Below are positions 18,475 to 27,292 of a stretch of DNA of 64,000 bases, piece by piece. The stretch spans positions 1 through 64,000 of the forward strand of contig CANQWS010000004.1 of assembly GCA_947627615.1 (NCBI GenBank). Direction: 5' to 3'. Origin of the DNA: an uncultured Muribaculaceae bacterium. Lineage in GTDB: Bacteria; Bacteroidota; Bacteroidia; Bacteroidales; Muribaculaceae. Position 1 is the first letter of the stretch. Each line of letters opens with the position of its first letter. The notes below the pieces were generated by a model. It was not told the origin of the DNA. It was given only the letters and a program-made list of their open reading frames with translations, and did not search any database. A program made the translations under genes and the position numbers.

Positions 18475-18516
18475 GAAAAAGGGAGAGGCTGCGTCGATTA
18501 ATCGACACAGCCTCTC
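18475..18516 (-). terminator. Terminator after groEL
   Basis: GAGAGGCTG (18483-18491) pairs with CAGCCTCTC (18508-18516) around an inner GTCGATTAATCGAC palindrome. On the minus strand the hairpin is followed by a T run (AAAAA on the plus strand at 18476-18480), so it ends the groES-groEL transcript. It may also stop the convergent ATPase message. Confidence 0.88.
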
Positions 18517-18541
18517 TGAATAAGTTAAGTGTGGCGGGGAA

Positions 18542-20194
<1,653 letters not shown>

Positions 20195-20210
20195 TTAGAG
20201 AGGTTAAATC

Positions 20211-20486
20211 TTATTTCACTACAACGGCGAGAACATCGCTCTGACGCATGATCAGATATTTTTCGCCTTCGAATTCTATTTCAGTGCCGGCATATTTGCC
20301 AAAGAGCACTTCGTTGCCCTCTTTGAGGATCATTTCTTCGTCCTTGGTGCCTTTTCCGGCAGCTACTACAACTCCTTTCAAGGGTTTTTCTTTTGCCGAG
20401 TCAGGGATGATGATTCCTGAAACCGTAACTTCCTCTGCGGGAGAGGGGAGAATAATCACTCTGTCGGCTAATGGTTGAAGATTCAT
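20211..20486 (-). CDS. groES: Co-chaperonin GroES
   Basis: A 91-residue 10-kDa co-chaperonin that caps the GroEL ring. The N-terminus LQPLADRVIILPSPAEE, the mobile-loop region around SGIIIPDSAKEKPLKG and the roof-loop region are normal. It is the first gene of the operon with groEL 31 bases downstream. No CIRCE-type inverted repeat (TTAGCACTC-N9-GAGTGCTAA) is seen upstream, so HrcA control is not supported by sequence. Confidence 0.97.
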   Translation of the reverse strand: MNLQPLADRVIILPSPAEEVTVSGIIIPDSAKEKPLKGVVVAAGKGTKDEEMILKEGNEVLFGKYAGTEIEFEGEKYLIMRQSDVLAVVVK

Positions 20487-20545
20487 AATAGTTTTCTGTG
20501 ATTTAAGTTATATTTGTTTATTAGTTTTTTGTTTCTGTTTTCATG

Positions 20546-20574
20546 ATGTTACATAAACCGTGCCAAAGCGTCAA
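20546..20574 (-). promoter_or_regulatory. Candidate alternative promoter for groES-groEL
   Basis: On the minus strand TTGACG (20574-20569), a 17-base spacer and TAACAT (20551-20546) resemble a classic sigma-70 type -35/-10 pair, which is unlike the other promoters in the window. The rest of 20487-20794 holds no gene, no TAnnTTTG box at a useful place for groES, and no clear hairpin. The match is imperfect and may be chance. Confidence 0.3.
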
Positions 20575-20733
20575 ACTGTCAGACGCGGGTGACAAAATGT
20601 CGCATAAGATATAACATAAACCCATGTCGCCGGGTTCACGGACAGGCCCGCCAATCCATGTAGGATCATAGCGCTGGAAGTGCGGACGAGAGGCTAATAT
20701 ATGAAAGGGTGATGTGAGTTCAGACTTTTTTCG

Positions 20734-20741
20734 TAACTTTG
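20734..20741 (+). promoter_or_regulatory. Probable -7 box for the zeta-linked small gene
   Basis: TAACTTTG matches the TAnnTTTG consensus and precedes the small ORF by about 50-70 bases. No -33 box is obvious. Confidence 0.5.
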
Positions 20742-20812
20742 GCCAACATTCGCTATTGCCGCCATGCCGGGAGCTAAAGGCTGGCGCGTAGAATATGAAA
20801 AGATTATTGATA

Positions 20813-21028
20813 ATGTCGGATGAGCAGATGAACAGTTATCGACTCACGTCGATGGAAGAGCCGGGCGACGAACGCATGGCCCAGATTATGCGGGAGGTCG
20901 CCGAGGATGCCCGCGCAAGCACCCTCAGGGCTGCCGAACGTGTGGCTGCCGGAATTGAGGCGGCTTCGCAAGAGGCTCGTGCAAGAGTTGAAGAAACTTT
21001 AAACAGGCTTCTCAATGGCAGAAAGTGA
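20813..21028 (+). CDS. Small charged protein preceding the zeta-toxin remnant
   Basis: A 71-residue protein from the ATG at 20813; an in-frame ATG at 20795 would add six residues (MKRLLI). The sequence is Glu/Arg/Ala-rich with helical periodicity and no Cys, Pro-rich part or membrane segment. It reads NSYRLTSMEEPGDE early and AAERVAAGIEAASQEARARVEE late. The next gene begins 14 bases before this one stops, a translational coupling typical of a toxin-antitoxin or partner pair. From memory, similar short proteins often precede zeta-like kinases in Bacteroidales, so it may be the cognate antitoxin or accessory protein, but I cannot confirm this. It appears intact although its partner is broken. 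Confidence 0.55.
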   Translation: MSDEQMNSYRLTSMEEPGDERMAQIMREVAEDARASTLRAAERVAAGIEAASQEARARVEETLNRLLNGRK

Positions 21029-21244
21029 ACACAAGCCGGTCCTCATTGTGATTGCCGGACCCAACGGGTCGGGCAAGACATCGGTGTCCTCCAAGATTCT
21101 GCATCATGAGTGGCTGGAGGATTCGGAGTATATCAATCCCGACAATGTGGCCCGCGATGTGTTCGGCGCAACCGGTCTGTCCGTTATGTGGAGGCTTTAA
21201 GGAGGGAAACGTTGGCGGAGGATTTCATTATTGGGGAAAAATAA
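21015..21244 (+). pseudogene. Zeta-toxin-like P-loop kinase remnant, frameshifted and truncated
   Basis: The first 50 or so codons read as a zeta-toxin or UDP-GlcNAc kinase N-terminus: VLIVIAGPNGSGKTSVSSK (Walker A) then INPDNVARDVFG, the usual motif after the P-loop. The frame then stops at 21198. In another frame starting at 21182 the expected continuation is found (RYVEALRRETLAEDFIIGEK), with a stop at 21242-21244. So a frameshift lies around 21170-21185, and the rest of the about 200-residue enzyme, including the usual ETVLS-type substrate loop, is absent. The end abuts the purB promoter. The gene therefore cannot make an active kinase. Confidence 0.72.
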
Positions 21245-21245
21245 G

Positions 21246-21253
21246 TAATTTTG
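21246..21253 (+). promoter_or_regulatory. purB: Probable -7 box for purB
   Basis: TAATTTTG begins 2 bases after the end of the zeta remnant and 52 bases before the purB ATG at 21305. No convincing -33 element is seen. Confidence 0.6.
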
Positions 21254-21304
21254 CACTCGAATCTACAATCAGTCACCAATTAAACTTATCACAATACATA
21301 GACT

Positions 21305-22648
21305 ATGCGAATCAGCTCATTGACCGCCATTTCTCCAATAGACGGACGCTATCGAAGCAAGTGTGAACAACTGGACCAGTATTTCTCCGAATATGCCCTG
21401 ATACGGTATCGTGTCAGAGTGGAGGTGGAATATTTCATAGCCCTGTGCGAGCTGCCTCTGCCTCAGCTCGCTGATGTGGACCACGCTGTTTTCGAACCTC
21501 TTCGCGATATATGTCGCGAGTTCTCTGAGGCCGATGCCGAGAGAATAAAAGAGATTGAAACAGTGACCAACCACGATGTGAAAGCCGTGGAGTATTTCCT
21601 CAAGGAGCAGTTTGGCCGTCTGGGACTCGAGAAGTACAAGGAGTTCATTCATTTCGGTCTGACATCGCAGGATATCAACAACACTTCGGTGCCCATGTCG
21701 GTCAACGAGGCTCTCGCGCATGTCTACATTCCTTATCTCGAGGAAATGATTGCCAAACTGCGGTCAATGGCCGAGATGTGGAAAGACGTGGCCATGCTCG
21801 CCCGCACCCACGGGCAGCCCGCTTCGCCTACCCGTCTGGGCAAGGAGCTGATGGTGTTCGTGTATCGTTTGGAAGAGCAGCTCAACAGTCTCAGAAATAC
21901 GCGTATAAGCGGTAAATTCGGCGGCGCCACAGGCAATTTCAACGCCCACTCTGTGGCTTATCCCGATGTGGACTGGACCGCGTTTGCCAATGACTTCCTG
22001 TCACGTAAATTAGGTATTGAAAGAGAACTCTACACCACCCAGATCTCAAACTACGACAATCTGGCCGCCGTGTTCGACGCCATGCGCCGCATCAATACCA
22101 TAATGATAGACCTGGACCGCGACATCTGGATGTACATTTCCGAGGACTATTTCAAGCAGCGCATCAAGGCCGGAGAGGTGGGTTCGTCAGCCATGCCCCA
22201 CAAGGTCAACCCTATAGACTTCGAGAACTCGGAAGGCAATCTGGGCATGGCCAACGCTATTCTGGTGCATCTCTCGCAGAAGCTGCCTGTGTCGCGTCTG
22301 CAGCGTGACCTCACGGATTCAACCGTGCTCCGCAACATAGGCGTTCCCATGGGTCACATGATGATAGCCGTGGCCAGCACCATGAAGGGCCTGAACAAAC
22401 TGATACTCAACGAAGACGCCCTGAAAGCCGATCTTGACCGCATGTGGATGGTAGTGGCCGAAGGCATCCAGACCATACTTCGCCGCGAGGGCTATCCCCA
22501 TCCCTACGAGACTCTCAAGCAGCTGACCCGCACCAACGCAAAGGTGACAGAGGAAAGTATCTCCGAGTTTATCGACACTCTTGATGTCACCGACGAGGTC
22601 AAAGCCGAGCTTCACAAAATCACTCCCCACAATTACACCGGACGTTAA
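21305..22648 (+). CDS. purB: Adenylosuccinate lyase
   Basis: A 447-residue member of the fumarase/aspartase superfamily. It splits SAICAR and adenylosuccinate with release of fumarate, in purine and AMP synthesis. The family signature GSSAMPHKVNPIDFEN, with the flexible catalytic Ser loop, lies near residues 297-312. Other conserved blocks are TSQDINNT, ARTHGQPASPT (catalytic His) and the start LTAISPIDGRY. Length matches the shorter bacterial PurB type. It is flanked by its own promoter and a terminator. Confidence 0.97.
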   Translation: MRISSLTAISPIDGRYRSKCEQLDQYFSEYALIRYRVRVEVEYFIALCELPLPQLADVDHAVFEPLRDICREFSEADAERIKEIETVTNHDVKAVEYFLKEQFGRLGLEKYKEFIHFGLTSQDINNTSVPMSVNEALAHVYIPYLEEMIAKLRSMAEMWKDVAMLARTHGQPASPTRLGKELMVFVYRLEEQLNSLRNTRISGKFGGATGNFNAHSVAYPDVDWTAFANDFLSRKLGIERELYTTQISNYDNLAAVFDAMRRINTIMIDLDRDIWMYISEDYFKQRIKAGEVGSSAMPHKVNPIDFENSEGNLGMANAILVHLSQKLPVSRLQRDLTDSTVLRNIGVPMGHMMIAVASTMKGLNKLILNEDALKADLDRMWMVVAEGIQTILRREGYPHPYETLKQLTRTNAKVTEESISEFIDTLDVTDEVKAELHKITPHNYTGR

Positions 22649-22667
22649 CGCACTACGGACTTAAAAC

Positions 22668-22700
22668 AAACAGCGCCGGCCATCGCGGTCGGCGCTGTTT
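22668..22700 (+). terminator. Terminator after purB
   Basis: An 11-bp stem AAACAGCGCCG / CGGCGCTGTTT with an 11-base loop, 20 bases after the purB stop; the 3' arm ends in TTT. Confidence 0.85.
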
Positions 22701-22835
22701 GTGTTCCTTAGTAAGGACCGGAATTTTGTCCCAAATAATGTGCTATAAACGTAAAAAGTTCATTCGTAAAAATTATCCGATGCAAAGTTACGTAGCGGCG
22801 AATGACGTCACAATACCTGAAAACAGGTATAATTA

Positions 22836-22872
22836 AAGCGCCGGAGCTAAACATTCAACAGCTCCGGCGCTT
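22836..22872 (-). terminator. Terminator after ettA
   Basis: A 13-bp stem AAGCGCCGGAGCT / AGCTCCGGCGCTT with an 11-base loop, 25 bases beyond the ettA stop on the minus strand. The bases 22701-22835 between it and the purB terminator hold no gene or clear signal. Confidence 0.85.
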
Positions 22873-22896
22873 GGTGTAGGGTATAGTCTTGCGGGA

Positions 22897-24582
22897 TTAT
22901 TCCATCAGTTTGCGGTAACGGCGGCGGGGCGGCTCCTTGCCTCCGTTTTTCATGCGCTTGTACTCTTCGTAGTCAGAGTATGAGCCTTCATAGAACACCA
23001 CATTGCCATCGCCCTCGAATGAGAGGATGTGGGTGCATATACGGTCAAGGAACCAGCGGTCGTGGCTGACAACAACGGCACATCCGGCGAAGTCCTCGAG
23101 ACCTTCCTCCAGGGCGCGCAGGGTGTTGACGTCGATGTCGTTGGTGGGTTCGTCAAGCAGAAGCACATTGCCTTCCTCCTTCAGGGCCATGGCCAGATGG
23201 AGACGGTTGCGCTCGCCGCCCGAGAGTACTCCGATTTTCTTCTCCTGATCGGCTCCGGTGAAGTTGAACCGCGACAGATAGGCGCGTGCGTTGACATCGC
23301 GGCCTCCCATGCGGAAGCTTTCAACGCCCTGGGAGATTACCTCATAGACGCTTTTTTCAGGAACGAGGTCATGGTGGGTCTGGTCCACGTAGGCTATTTT
23401 CACGGTCTCGCCGACATCAAAGGTACCAGCATCGGGTGTTTCCTGTCCCATTATGAGACGGAACAGAGTGGTTTTTCCGGTGCCGTTCGGCCCGATGACT
23501 CCCACAATGCCGTTGGGCGGCAGCATGAAGTTGAGGTCGTTGAAAAGTTTCTTGTGGCTGAATGACTTGGCGAGACCTTTTGCCTCGATGACTTTCTGTC
23601 CCAATCGCGGACCGTTGGGAATGTATATCTCGAGGCGTTCCTCGCGCTGTTTCTGGTCTTCGTTGAGCAGGCGGTCATAGCTGTTGAGACGGGCTTTTCC
23701 TTTGGCCTGACGGGCTTTCGGGGCCATGCGCACCCATTCAAGTTCGCGTTCGAGAGTCTTGCGGCGCTTGCTTGCCTGTTTCTCTTCCTGAGCCATGCGC
23801 TTGGTCTTCTGGTCAAGCCACGAGGAATAGTTTCCTTTCCAGGGAATACCCTCGCCGCGGTCGAGCTCGAGAATCCATCCGGCCACATGGTCAAGGAAGT
23901 AGCGGTCATGGGTGATGGCTATGACGGTGCCCGGATACTGGCGCAGGTGCTGTTCGAGCCAGTCAATGGATTCGGCGTCGAGGTGGTTGGTGGGCTCATC
24001 GAGCAACAGCACGTCAGGCTGCTGGAGCAGCAGACGGCACAGGGCCACGCGGCGCCTCTCGCCTCCGGAGAGGGTGGAAATTTTCTGGTCGTCAGGCGGA
24101 CACTGAAGAGCGTCCATGGCGCGTTCGAGCTTGGAATCTATGTTCCATGCGTCGGCGGCGTCAAGCTTGTCCTGAAGTTCGGCCTGGCGGGCTATGAGGG
24201 CATCCATCTTGTCCGGGTCATCGAGTACGTCGGGGTCGCCGAACGCATTGTTGACCTGATCGAATTCCGCAAGGAGGTCCATGATGGGCTGCACGCCCTC
24301 GCGCACCACTTCAATCACGGTCTTGTCAGGGTCAAGCTTAGGGTCCTGCTCAAGGTAGCCCACGGAGTAGCCCGGAGACCACACCACCTCACCCTGAAAG
24401 TCCTTGTCGATTCCGGCTATGATTTTCAGAAGCGATGATTTTCCGGAGCCGTTCAGACCGATGATACCTATCTTGGCTCCATAGAAAAATGACAGATAGA
24501 TGTTTTTTAATACTTGTTTCTGGGGCGGGTAGATTTTCGACACGCCCACCATAGAGAAGATAATTTTCTTGTCGTCGGCCAT
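22897..24582 (-). CDS. ettA: EttA-type ABC-F ATPase (energy-dependent translational throttle)
   Basis: A 561-residue soluble ABC-F protein with two ATPase cassettes and no membrane segment. Walker A sites are GLNGSGKSS (first) and GPNGTGKTT (second); signatures are LSGGERRRVAL and LSGGERNRLHL; Walker B sites are VLLLDEPTNHLD and VLLLDEPTNDID. The arm and linker between cassettes (about 240-320) are Arg/Lys-rich, as needed to contact the ribosome E site. EttA senses the ATP/ADP ratio and gates the first steps of elongation. Its start lies 40 bases after the first def copy. Its first 25 codons are repeated at 25323 by the tandem duplication described below. Confidence 0.95.
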   Translation of the reverse strand: MADDKKIIFSMVGVSKIYPPQKQVLKNIYLSFFYGAKIGIIGLNGSGKSSLLKIIAGIDKDFQGEVVWSPGYSVGYLEQDPKLDPDKTVIEVVREGVQPIMDLLAEFDQVNNAFGDPDVLDDPDKMDALIARQAELQDKLDAADAWNIDSKLERAMDALQCPPDDQKISTLSGGERRRVALCRLLLQQPDVLLLDEPTNHLDAESIDWLEQHLRQYPGTVIAITHDRYFLDHVAGWILELDRGEGIPWKGNYSSWLDQKTKRMAQEEKQASKRRKTLERELEWVRMAPKARQAKGKARLNSYDRLLNEDQKQREERLEIYIPNGPRLGQKVIEAKGLAKSFSHKKLFNDLNFMLPPNGIVGVIGPNGTGKTTLFRLIMGQETPDAGTFDVGETVKIAYVDQTHHDLVPEKSVYEVISQGVESFRMGGRDVNARAYLSRFNFTGADQEKKIGVLSGGERNRLHLAMALKEEGNVLLLDEPTNDIDVNTLRALEEGLEDFAGCAVVVSHDRWFLDRICTHILSFEGDGNVVFYEGSYSDYEEYKRMKNGGKEPPRRRYRKLME

Positions 24583-24622
24583 AAGGGTCGGTTTATGTGG
24601 AAAATAGGGGATTTTTTTGATG

Positions 24623-25183
24623 TTATTTCTTGGGAGCGTAGCGCACGGGGTAGTCCACGCGGGTCTTGCCGCTCACTATGTTGCGCAGCTTGTTCTTTAT
24701 GAGCTGTTTCCTGATGGGCGATATGTGGTCAATATAGAGCTTGCCCTCCAGATGGTCACACTCATGCTGGACTATGCGGGCCAGGAATCCGGATATTTCC
24801 TCTTCGTGCTGCTGGAAATCGTCATCGACCCAGCGCAGACGTATGTGTTCCACACGGTTCACGTTTTCCGACAGCCCGGGCAGGCTGAGGCACTCTTCCG
24901 TACGGGTCACACCGTCGCCGTCAAGTATTTCTATCTCAGGATTGATGAGCGTAAGTTTCCGGCCGGCGCATTCGGGGAATGATTCCGCCACGGGGTCGGC
25001 GTCGATGACAACAATGCGGTCGTTGAGTCCGATCTGCGGTGCGGCCAGACCTACCCCCTCGCTCTCATACATAGTGTCGAACATTTTTCTGACAAGTTCC
25101 TTGAGGTCTTTATATTCCGGGGTGACCTGAGTTGAAATCCGGCGCAATACAGGGTGGCCGTAGAGATAGACTGGTAGACTCAT
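24623..25183 (-). CDS. def: Peptide deformylase, copy adjoining ettA
   Basis: A 186-residue metalloenzyme that removes the formyl group from the N-terminus of new proteins. Motif 1 is GVGLAAPQIG, motif 2 is EECLSLPG (usual form EGCLS; here the Gly is Glu) and motif 3 is QHECDHLEG with the metal-binding HExxH. It is identical to the second copy at 25364-25924 over the whole protein. Its start overlaps the stop of the small chimeric ORF by the ATGA pattern that ruvX and def share in the other copy. It precedes ettA in the presumed operon. Confidence 0.96.
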   Translation of the reverse strand: MSLPVYLYGHPVLRRISTQVTPEYKDLKELVRKMFDTMYESEGVGLAAPQIGLNDRIVVIDADPVAESFPECAGRKLTLINPEIEILDGDGVTRTEECLSLPGLSENVNRVEHIRLRWVDDDFQQHEEEISGFLARIVQHECDHLEGKLYIDHISPIRKQLIKNKLRNIVSGKTRVDYPVRYAPKK

Positions 25184-25323
25184 TGATTGTTGTTTGGATT
25201 GTAGTTTTGGGATTGATAGTCGGTATATTGTTTGCTTTGGAGGTAATTTAATACTTGTTTCTGGGGCGGGTAGATTTTCGACACGCCCACCATAGAGAAG
25301 ATAATTTTCTTGTCATCGGCCAT
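25180..25323 (-). CDS. Chimeric 47-codon ORF, ettA start fused to ruvX end
   Basis: The duplication joins codons 1-25 of ettA (MADDKKIIFSMVGVSK...) in frame to the last 22 codons of ruvX (ending YNPNNNQ). The frame is open from the copied ettA ATG at 25323 to the TGA at 25182-25180, which overlaps the def start. The ORF carries no ATPase motif and only a fragment of the Walker-A-proximal strand, so it is unlikely to have ettA activity. If ettA translation signals were copied with it, it may be translated and couple to def through the ATGA overlap. Whether a stable peptide exists is unknown. Confidence 0.6.
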   Translation of the reverse strand: MADDKKIIFSMVGVSKIYPPQKQVLNYLQSKQYTDYQSQNYNPNNNQ

Positions 25324-25363
25324 AAGGGTCGGTTTATGTGGAAAATAGGGGATTTTTTTGAAG

Positions 25364-25924
25364 TTATTTCTTGGGAGCGTAGCGCACGGGGTAGTCCACG
25401 CGGGTCTTGCCGCTCACTATGTTGCGCAGCTTGTTCTTTATGAGCTGTTTCCTGATGGGCGATATGTGGTCAATATAGAGCTTGCCCTCCAGATGGTCAC
25501 ACTCATGCTGGACTATGCGGGCCAGGAATCCGGATATTTCCTCTTCGTGCTGCTGGAAATCGTCATCGACCCAGCGCAGACGTATGTGTTCCACACGGTT
25601 CACGTTTTCCGACAGCCCGGGCAGGCTGAGGCACTCTTCCGTACGGGTCACACCGTCGCCGTCAAGTATTTCTATCTCAGGATTGATGAGCGTAAGTTTC
25701 CGGCCGGCGCATTCGGGGAATGATTCCGCCACGGGGTCGGCGTCGATGACAACAATGCGGTCGTTGAGTCCGATCTGCGGTGCGGCCAGACCTACCCCCT
25801 CGCTCTCATACATAGTGTCGAACATTTTTCTGACAAGTTCCTTGAGGTCTTTATATTCCGGGGTGACCTGAGTTGAAATCCGGCGCAATACAGGGTGGCC
25901 GTAGAGATAGACTGGTAGACTCAT
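25364..25924 (-). CDS. def: Peptide deformylase, copy adjoining ruvX
   Basis: Identical in protein sequence to the copy at 24623-25183, with motifs GVGLAAPQIG, EECLSLPG and the HExxH metal site in QHECDHLEG. Its ATG overlaps the ruvX stop (ATGA), the arrangement expected for the ancestral operon ruvX-def-ettA. Because of the duplication it is followed, 40 bases later, by a second copy of the ettA start at 25323 that leads into the short chimeric ORF and not into a full ettA. Two def copies may simply raise enzyme dose. Confidence 0.96.
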   Translation of the reverse strand: MSLPVYLYGHPVLRRISTQVTPEYKDLKELVRKMFDTMYESEGVGLAAPQIGLNDRIVVIDADPVAESFPECAGRKLTLINPEIEILDGDGVTRTEECLSLPGLSENVNRVEHIRLRWVDDDFQQHEEEISGFLARIVQHECDHLEGKLYIDHISPIRKQLIKNKLRNIVSGKTRVDYPVRYAPKK

Positions 25925-26379
25925 TGATTGTTGTTTGGATTGTAGTTTTGGAATTGATAGTCGGTATATTGTTTGCTTTGGAGGTAATCGTTGAGAATTA
26001 TTGCCGCCGCCATGGTGTCGACGGTAGCTTTGTCTCGCCGCTGCATCTTTTTCATTCCGGAGTCAATCATCGAGCGGTGGGCTATGACCGAGGTAAATCG
26101 CTCGTCATAGAATTCCACTCTCATGTCAGGCATCATCTTGCGCAGGCGGTTTATGCCCGGGGTGATGTAGCGCATTGAATCCGATTCACGGCCATGGACG
26201 TCGCGTGGCAGACCTACTATTATGGCGTCGACCTGCTCCCGGGCGGTGTAATCGCGTATGAAATCCGGAAGCTTTGCCGTTTCCACGGTGGCGAGACCGG
26301 TGGCCACTATGCGCATAGTGTCCGTGACTGCGATTCCGCACCGGCGTCGGCCATAGTCAATGGCAAGAAGGCGTCCCAC
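25921..26379 (-). CDS. ruvX: RuvX/YqgF family putative pre-16S rRNA nuclease
   Basis: A 152-residue RNase H-fold protein. The first strand carries LLAIDYGRRRCGIAVTD (catalytic Asp), the middle has VGLPRDVHGRESDS and the C-terminal part has the final acidic residues (ATVDTMAAAIILNDYL). In E. coli the homologue trims the 5' end of 16S rRNA; the family was first proposed as a Holliday junction resolvase. The last about 20 residues (YTDYQFQNYNPNNNQ region) are an Asn/Gln/Tyr-rich tail outside the domain; this tail is the part copied in the duplication. It follows the pRiA4b-like gene at about 35 bases and overlaps def. Confidence 0.9.
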   Translation of the reverse strand: MGRLLAIDYGRRRCGIAVTDTMRIVATGLATVETAKLPDFIRDYTAREQVDAIIVGLPRDVHGRESDSMRYITPGINRLRKMMPDMRVEFYDERFTSVIAHRSMIDSGMKKMQRRDKATVDTMAAAIILNDYLQSKQYTDYQFQNYNPNNNQ

Positions 26380-26413
26380 TCGAAAAGGTCCGTTTTGATT
26401 ACCGATGCCCGAA

Positions 26414-26962
26414 TCAGGCGTCGAAGTTCATTTCGTCGAATCCTTCAGTGTCGAACTCGTCAGGGTTGAACTCGCTTGAACCATAGAATTCCTCGTCGAT
26501 TTCCGATGCGGAAAGGTCAGTCTTCACGGGCGATTTTTCCTCGAATTCCTCGAGTTCCATGGTCTGGGCGGGAGCTTTTCCGCGTGCAACCGTGCAGAGC
26601 GGGTCAAGGAGGTTCTTGCCCGGTTCCGATTCCTTGAGTTCCATGAAGAAGCAGCGGTCAGTCATGTAATCGAACACGAAAAGGAGCCGCTGACCCTCGT
26701 CTTCAACGAAATCGGAAATGATGGAGTCTTCCATCAGATACACATCCTCGGAAGCATCGGAGCCCATGTCCTCCTGAGTTATTTCAACATCTTTTTCCCA
26801 ATGCTCATCACAGATAAAGAATGATGACATCTGGTTTTTGTCATAGCCCACGGAATCGCAAATGGCATTGCGGAGAGCGAGGAATGAAGCATCGGCGTCG
26901 ATAGCAATTTCACGGCGGAAATTCTCGACTTCGTCAGATACGATACGAAAATTGTAGACCAT
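26414..26962 (-). CDS. pRiA4b ORF-3-like domain protein
   Basis: A 182-residue acidic cytoplasmic protein. The start YNFRIVSDEVENFRREIAIDADASFLALRNAI and the later DHWEKDVEI-like and YLMEDSIISDFVEDEGQRLLFVFD blocks match the plasmid pRiA4b ORF-3 (PF07929-type) fold from memory. The C-terminal about 50 residues are Glu/Asp/Phe-rich (SEFNPDEFDTEGFDE) and look disordered. The family is widespread but has no assigned function. It is the first gene of the operon with ruvX, def and ettA. The strongly acidic tail may mimic nucleic acid or bind a basic partner, which is inference. Confidence 0.72.
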   Translation of the reverse strand: MVYNFRIVSDEVENFRREIAIDADASFLALRNAICDSVGYDKNQMSSFFICDEHWEKDVEITQEDMGSDASEDVYLMEDSIISDFVEDEGQRLLFVFDYMTDRCFFMELKESEPGKNLLDPLCTVARGKAPAQTMELEEFEEKSPVKTDLSASEIDEEFYGSSEFNPDEFDTEGFDEMNFDA

Positions 26963-27292
26963 ATTATTTGATGAGATTATAATTAGCGATCAGGTTACCT
27001 GTAAATAAAAAAATTGCAGTGTTTACTCGGTTTTTGATTTAACTGTGGCCGGAGATACGGAGGTCAGGACTTTGCCGGCCCCGGCGGCGGTTCACGATGC
27101 GAAATTAGCAAATTGCCATCAAATGGAAAACATTCTGCAAAAATATTTTTGTGCCCTGATGATAAATGACGCCATAAAAAAGTTTTCACTCTGTGAATAA
27201 CCGTCAACGGCGCCTCTCCGGCCATGGAAAAAAGTGATGGCCCGCCGCGCGGAGCGGCAGGCCATCGTATGGGGTCAGGTTCGGTACGGGTG
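26963..27292. other. Intergenic region between spt and the pRiA4b-like gene
   Basis: 330 bases without a convincing gene. It holds the spt terminator (27227-27266) and, on the minus strand, one weak -7 candidate TATTTTTG (27145-27138). A 90-codon open frame on the minus strand (27336-27064) overlaps the spt 3' end and terminator and looks non-coding. Confidence 0.6.
27227..27266 (-). terminator. Terminator after spt
   Basis: GATGGCC (27236-27242) pairs with GGCCATC (27260-27266) around an inner GCCGC/GCGGC stem. On the minus strand the hairpin is followed by a T run (AAAAAA on plus at 27228-27233). It lies about 26 bases after the spt stop. Confidence 0.9.

Larger units (their letters stand above)
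24506..25987 (-). repeat. 741-bp tandem duplication spanning def
   Basis: 24506-25246 is repeated head-to-tail as 25247-25987. I find only three mismatches: 24574 G vs 25315 A, 24621 T vs 25362 A, 25211 G vs 25952 A; none falls in def. Each unit, read on the minus strand, runs from the last 22 codons of ruvX through the whole def gene into the first 25 codons of ettA. The junction is at 25246/25247 with about 1 base of shared sequence, so it did not arise between long flanking repeats. The three differences argue for a real event over a simple assembly double-count, though mixed strains could mimic this. Confidence 0.93.

Noticed and set aside
20487-20600. CIRCE element before groES
   Set aside because: No TTAGCACTC / GAGTGCTAA pair is present.
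24506-25987. Insertion-sequence or transposon origin for the def duplication
   Set aside because: No transposase, terminal inverted repeat or target-site duplication; the unit is cut at arbitrary points in ruvX and ettA.
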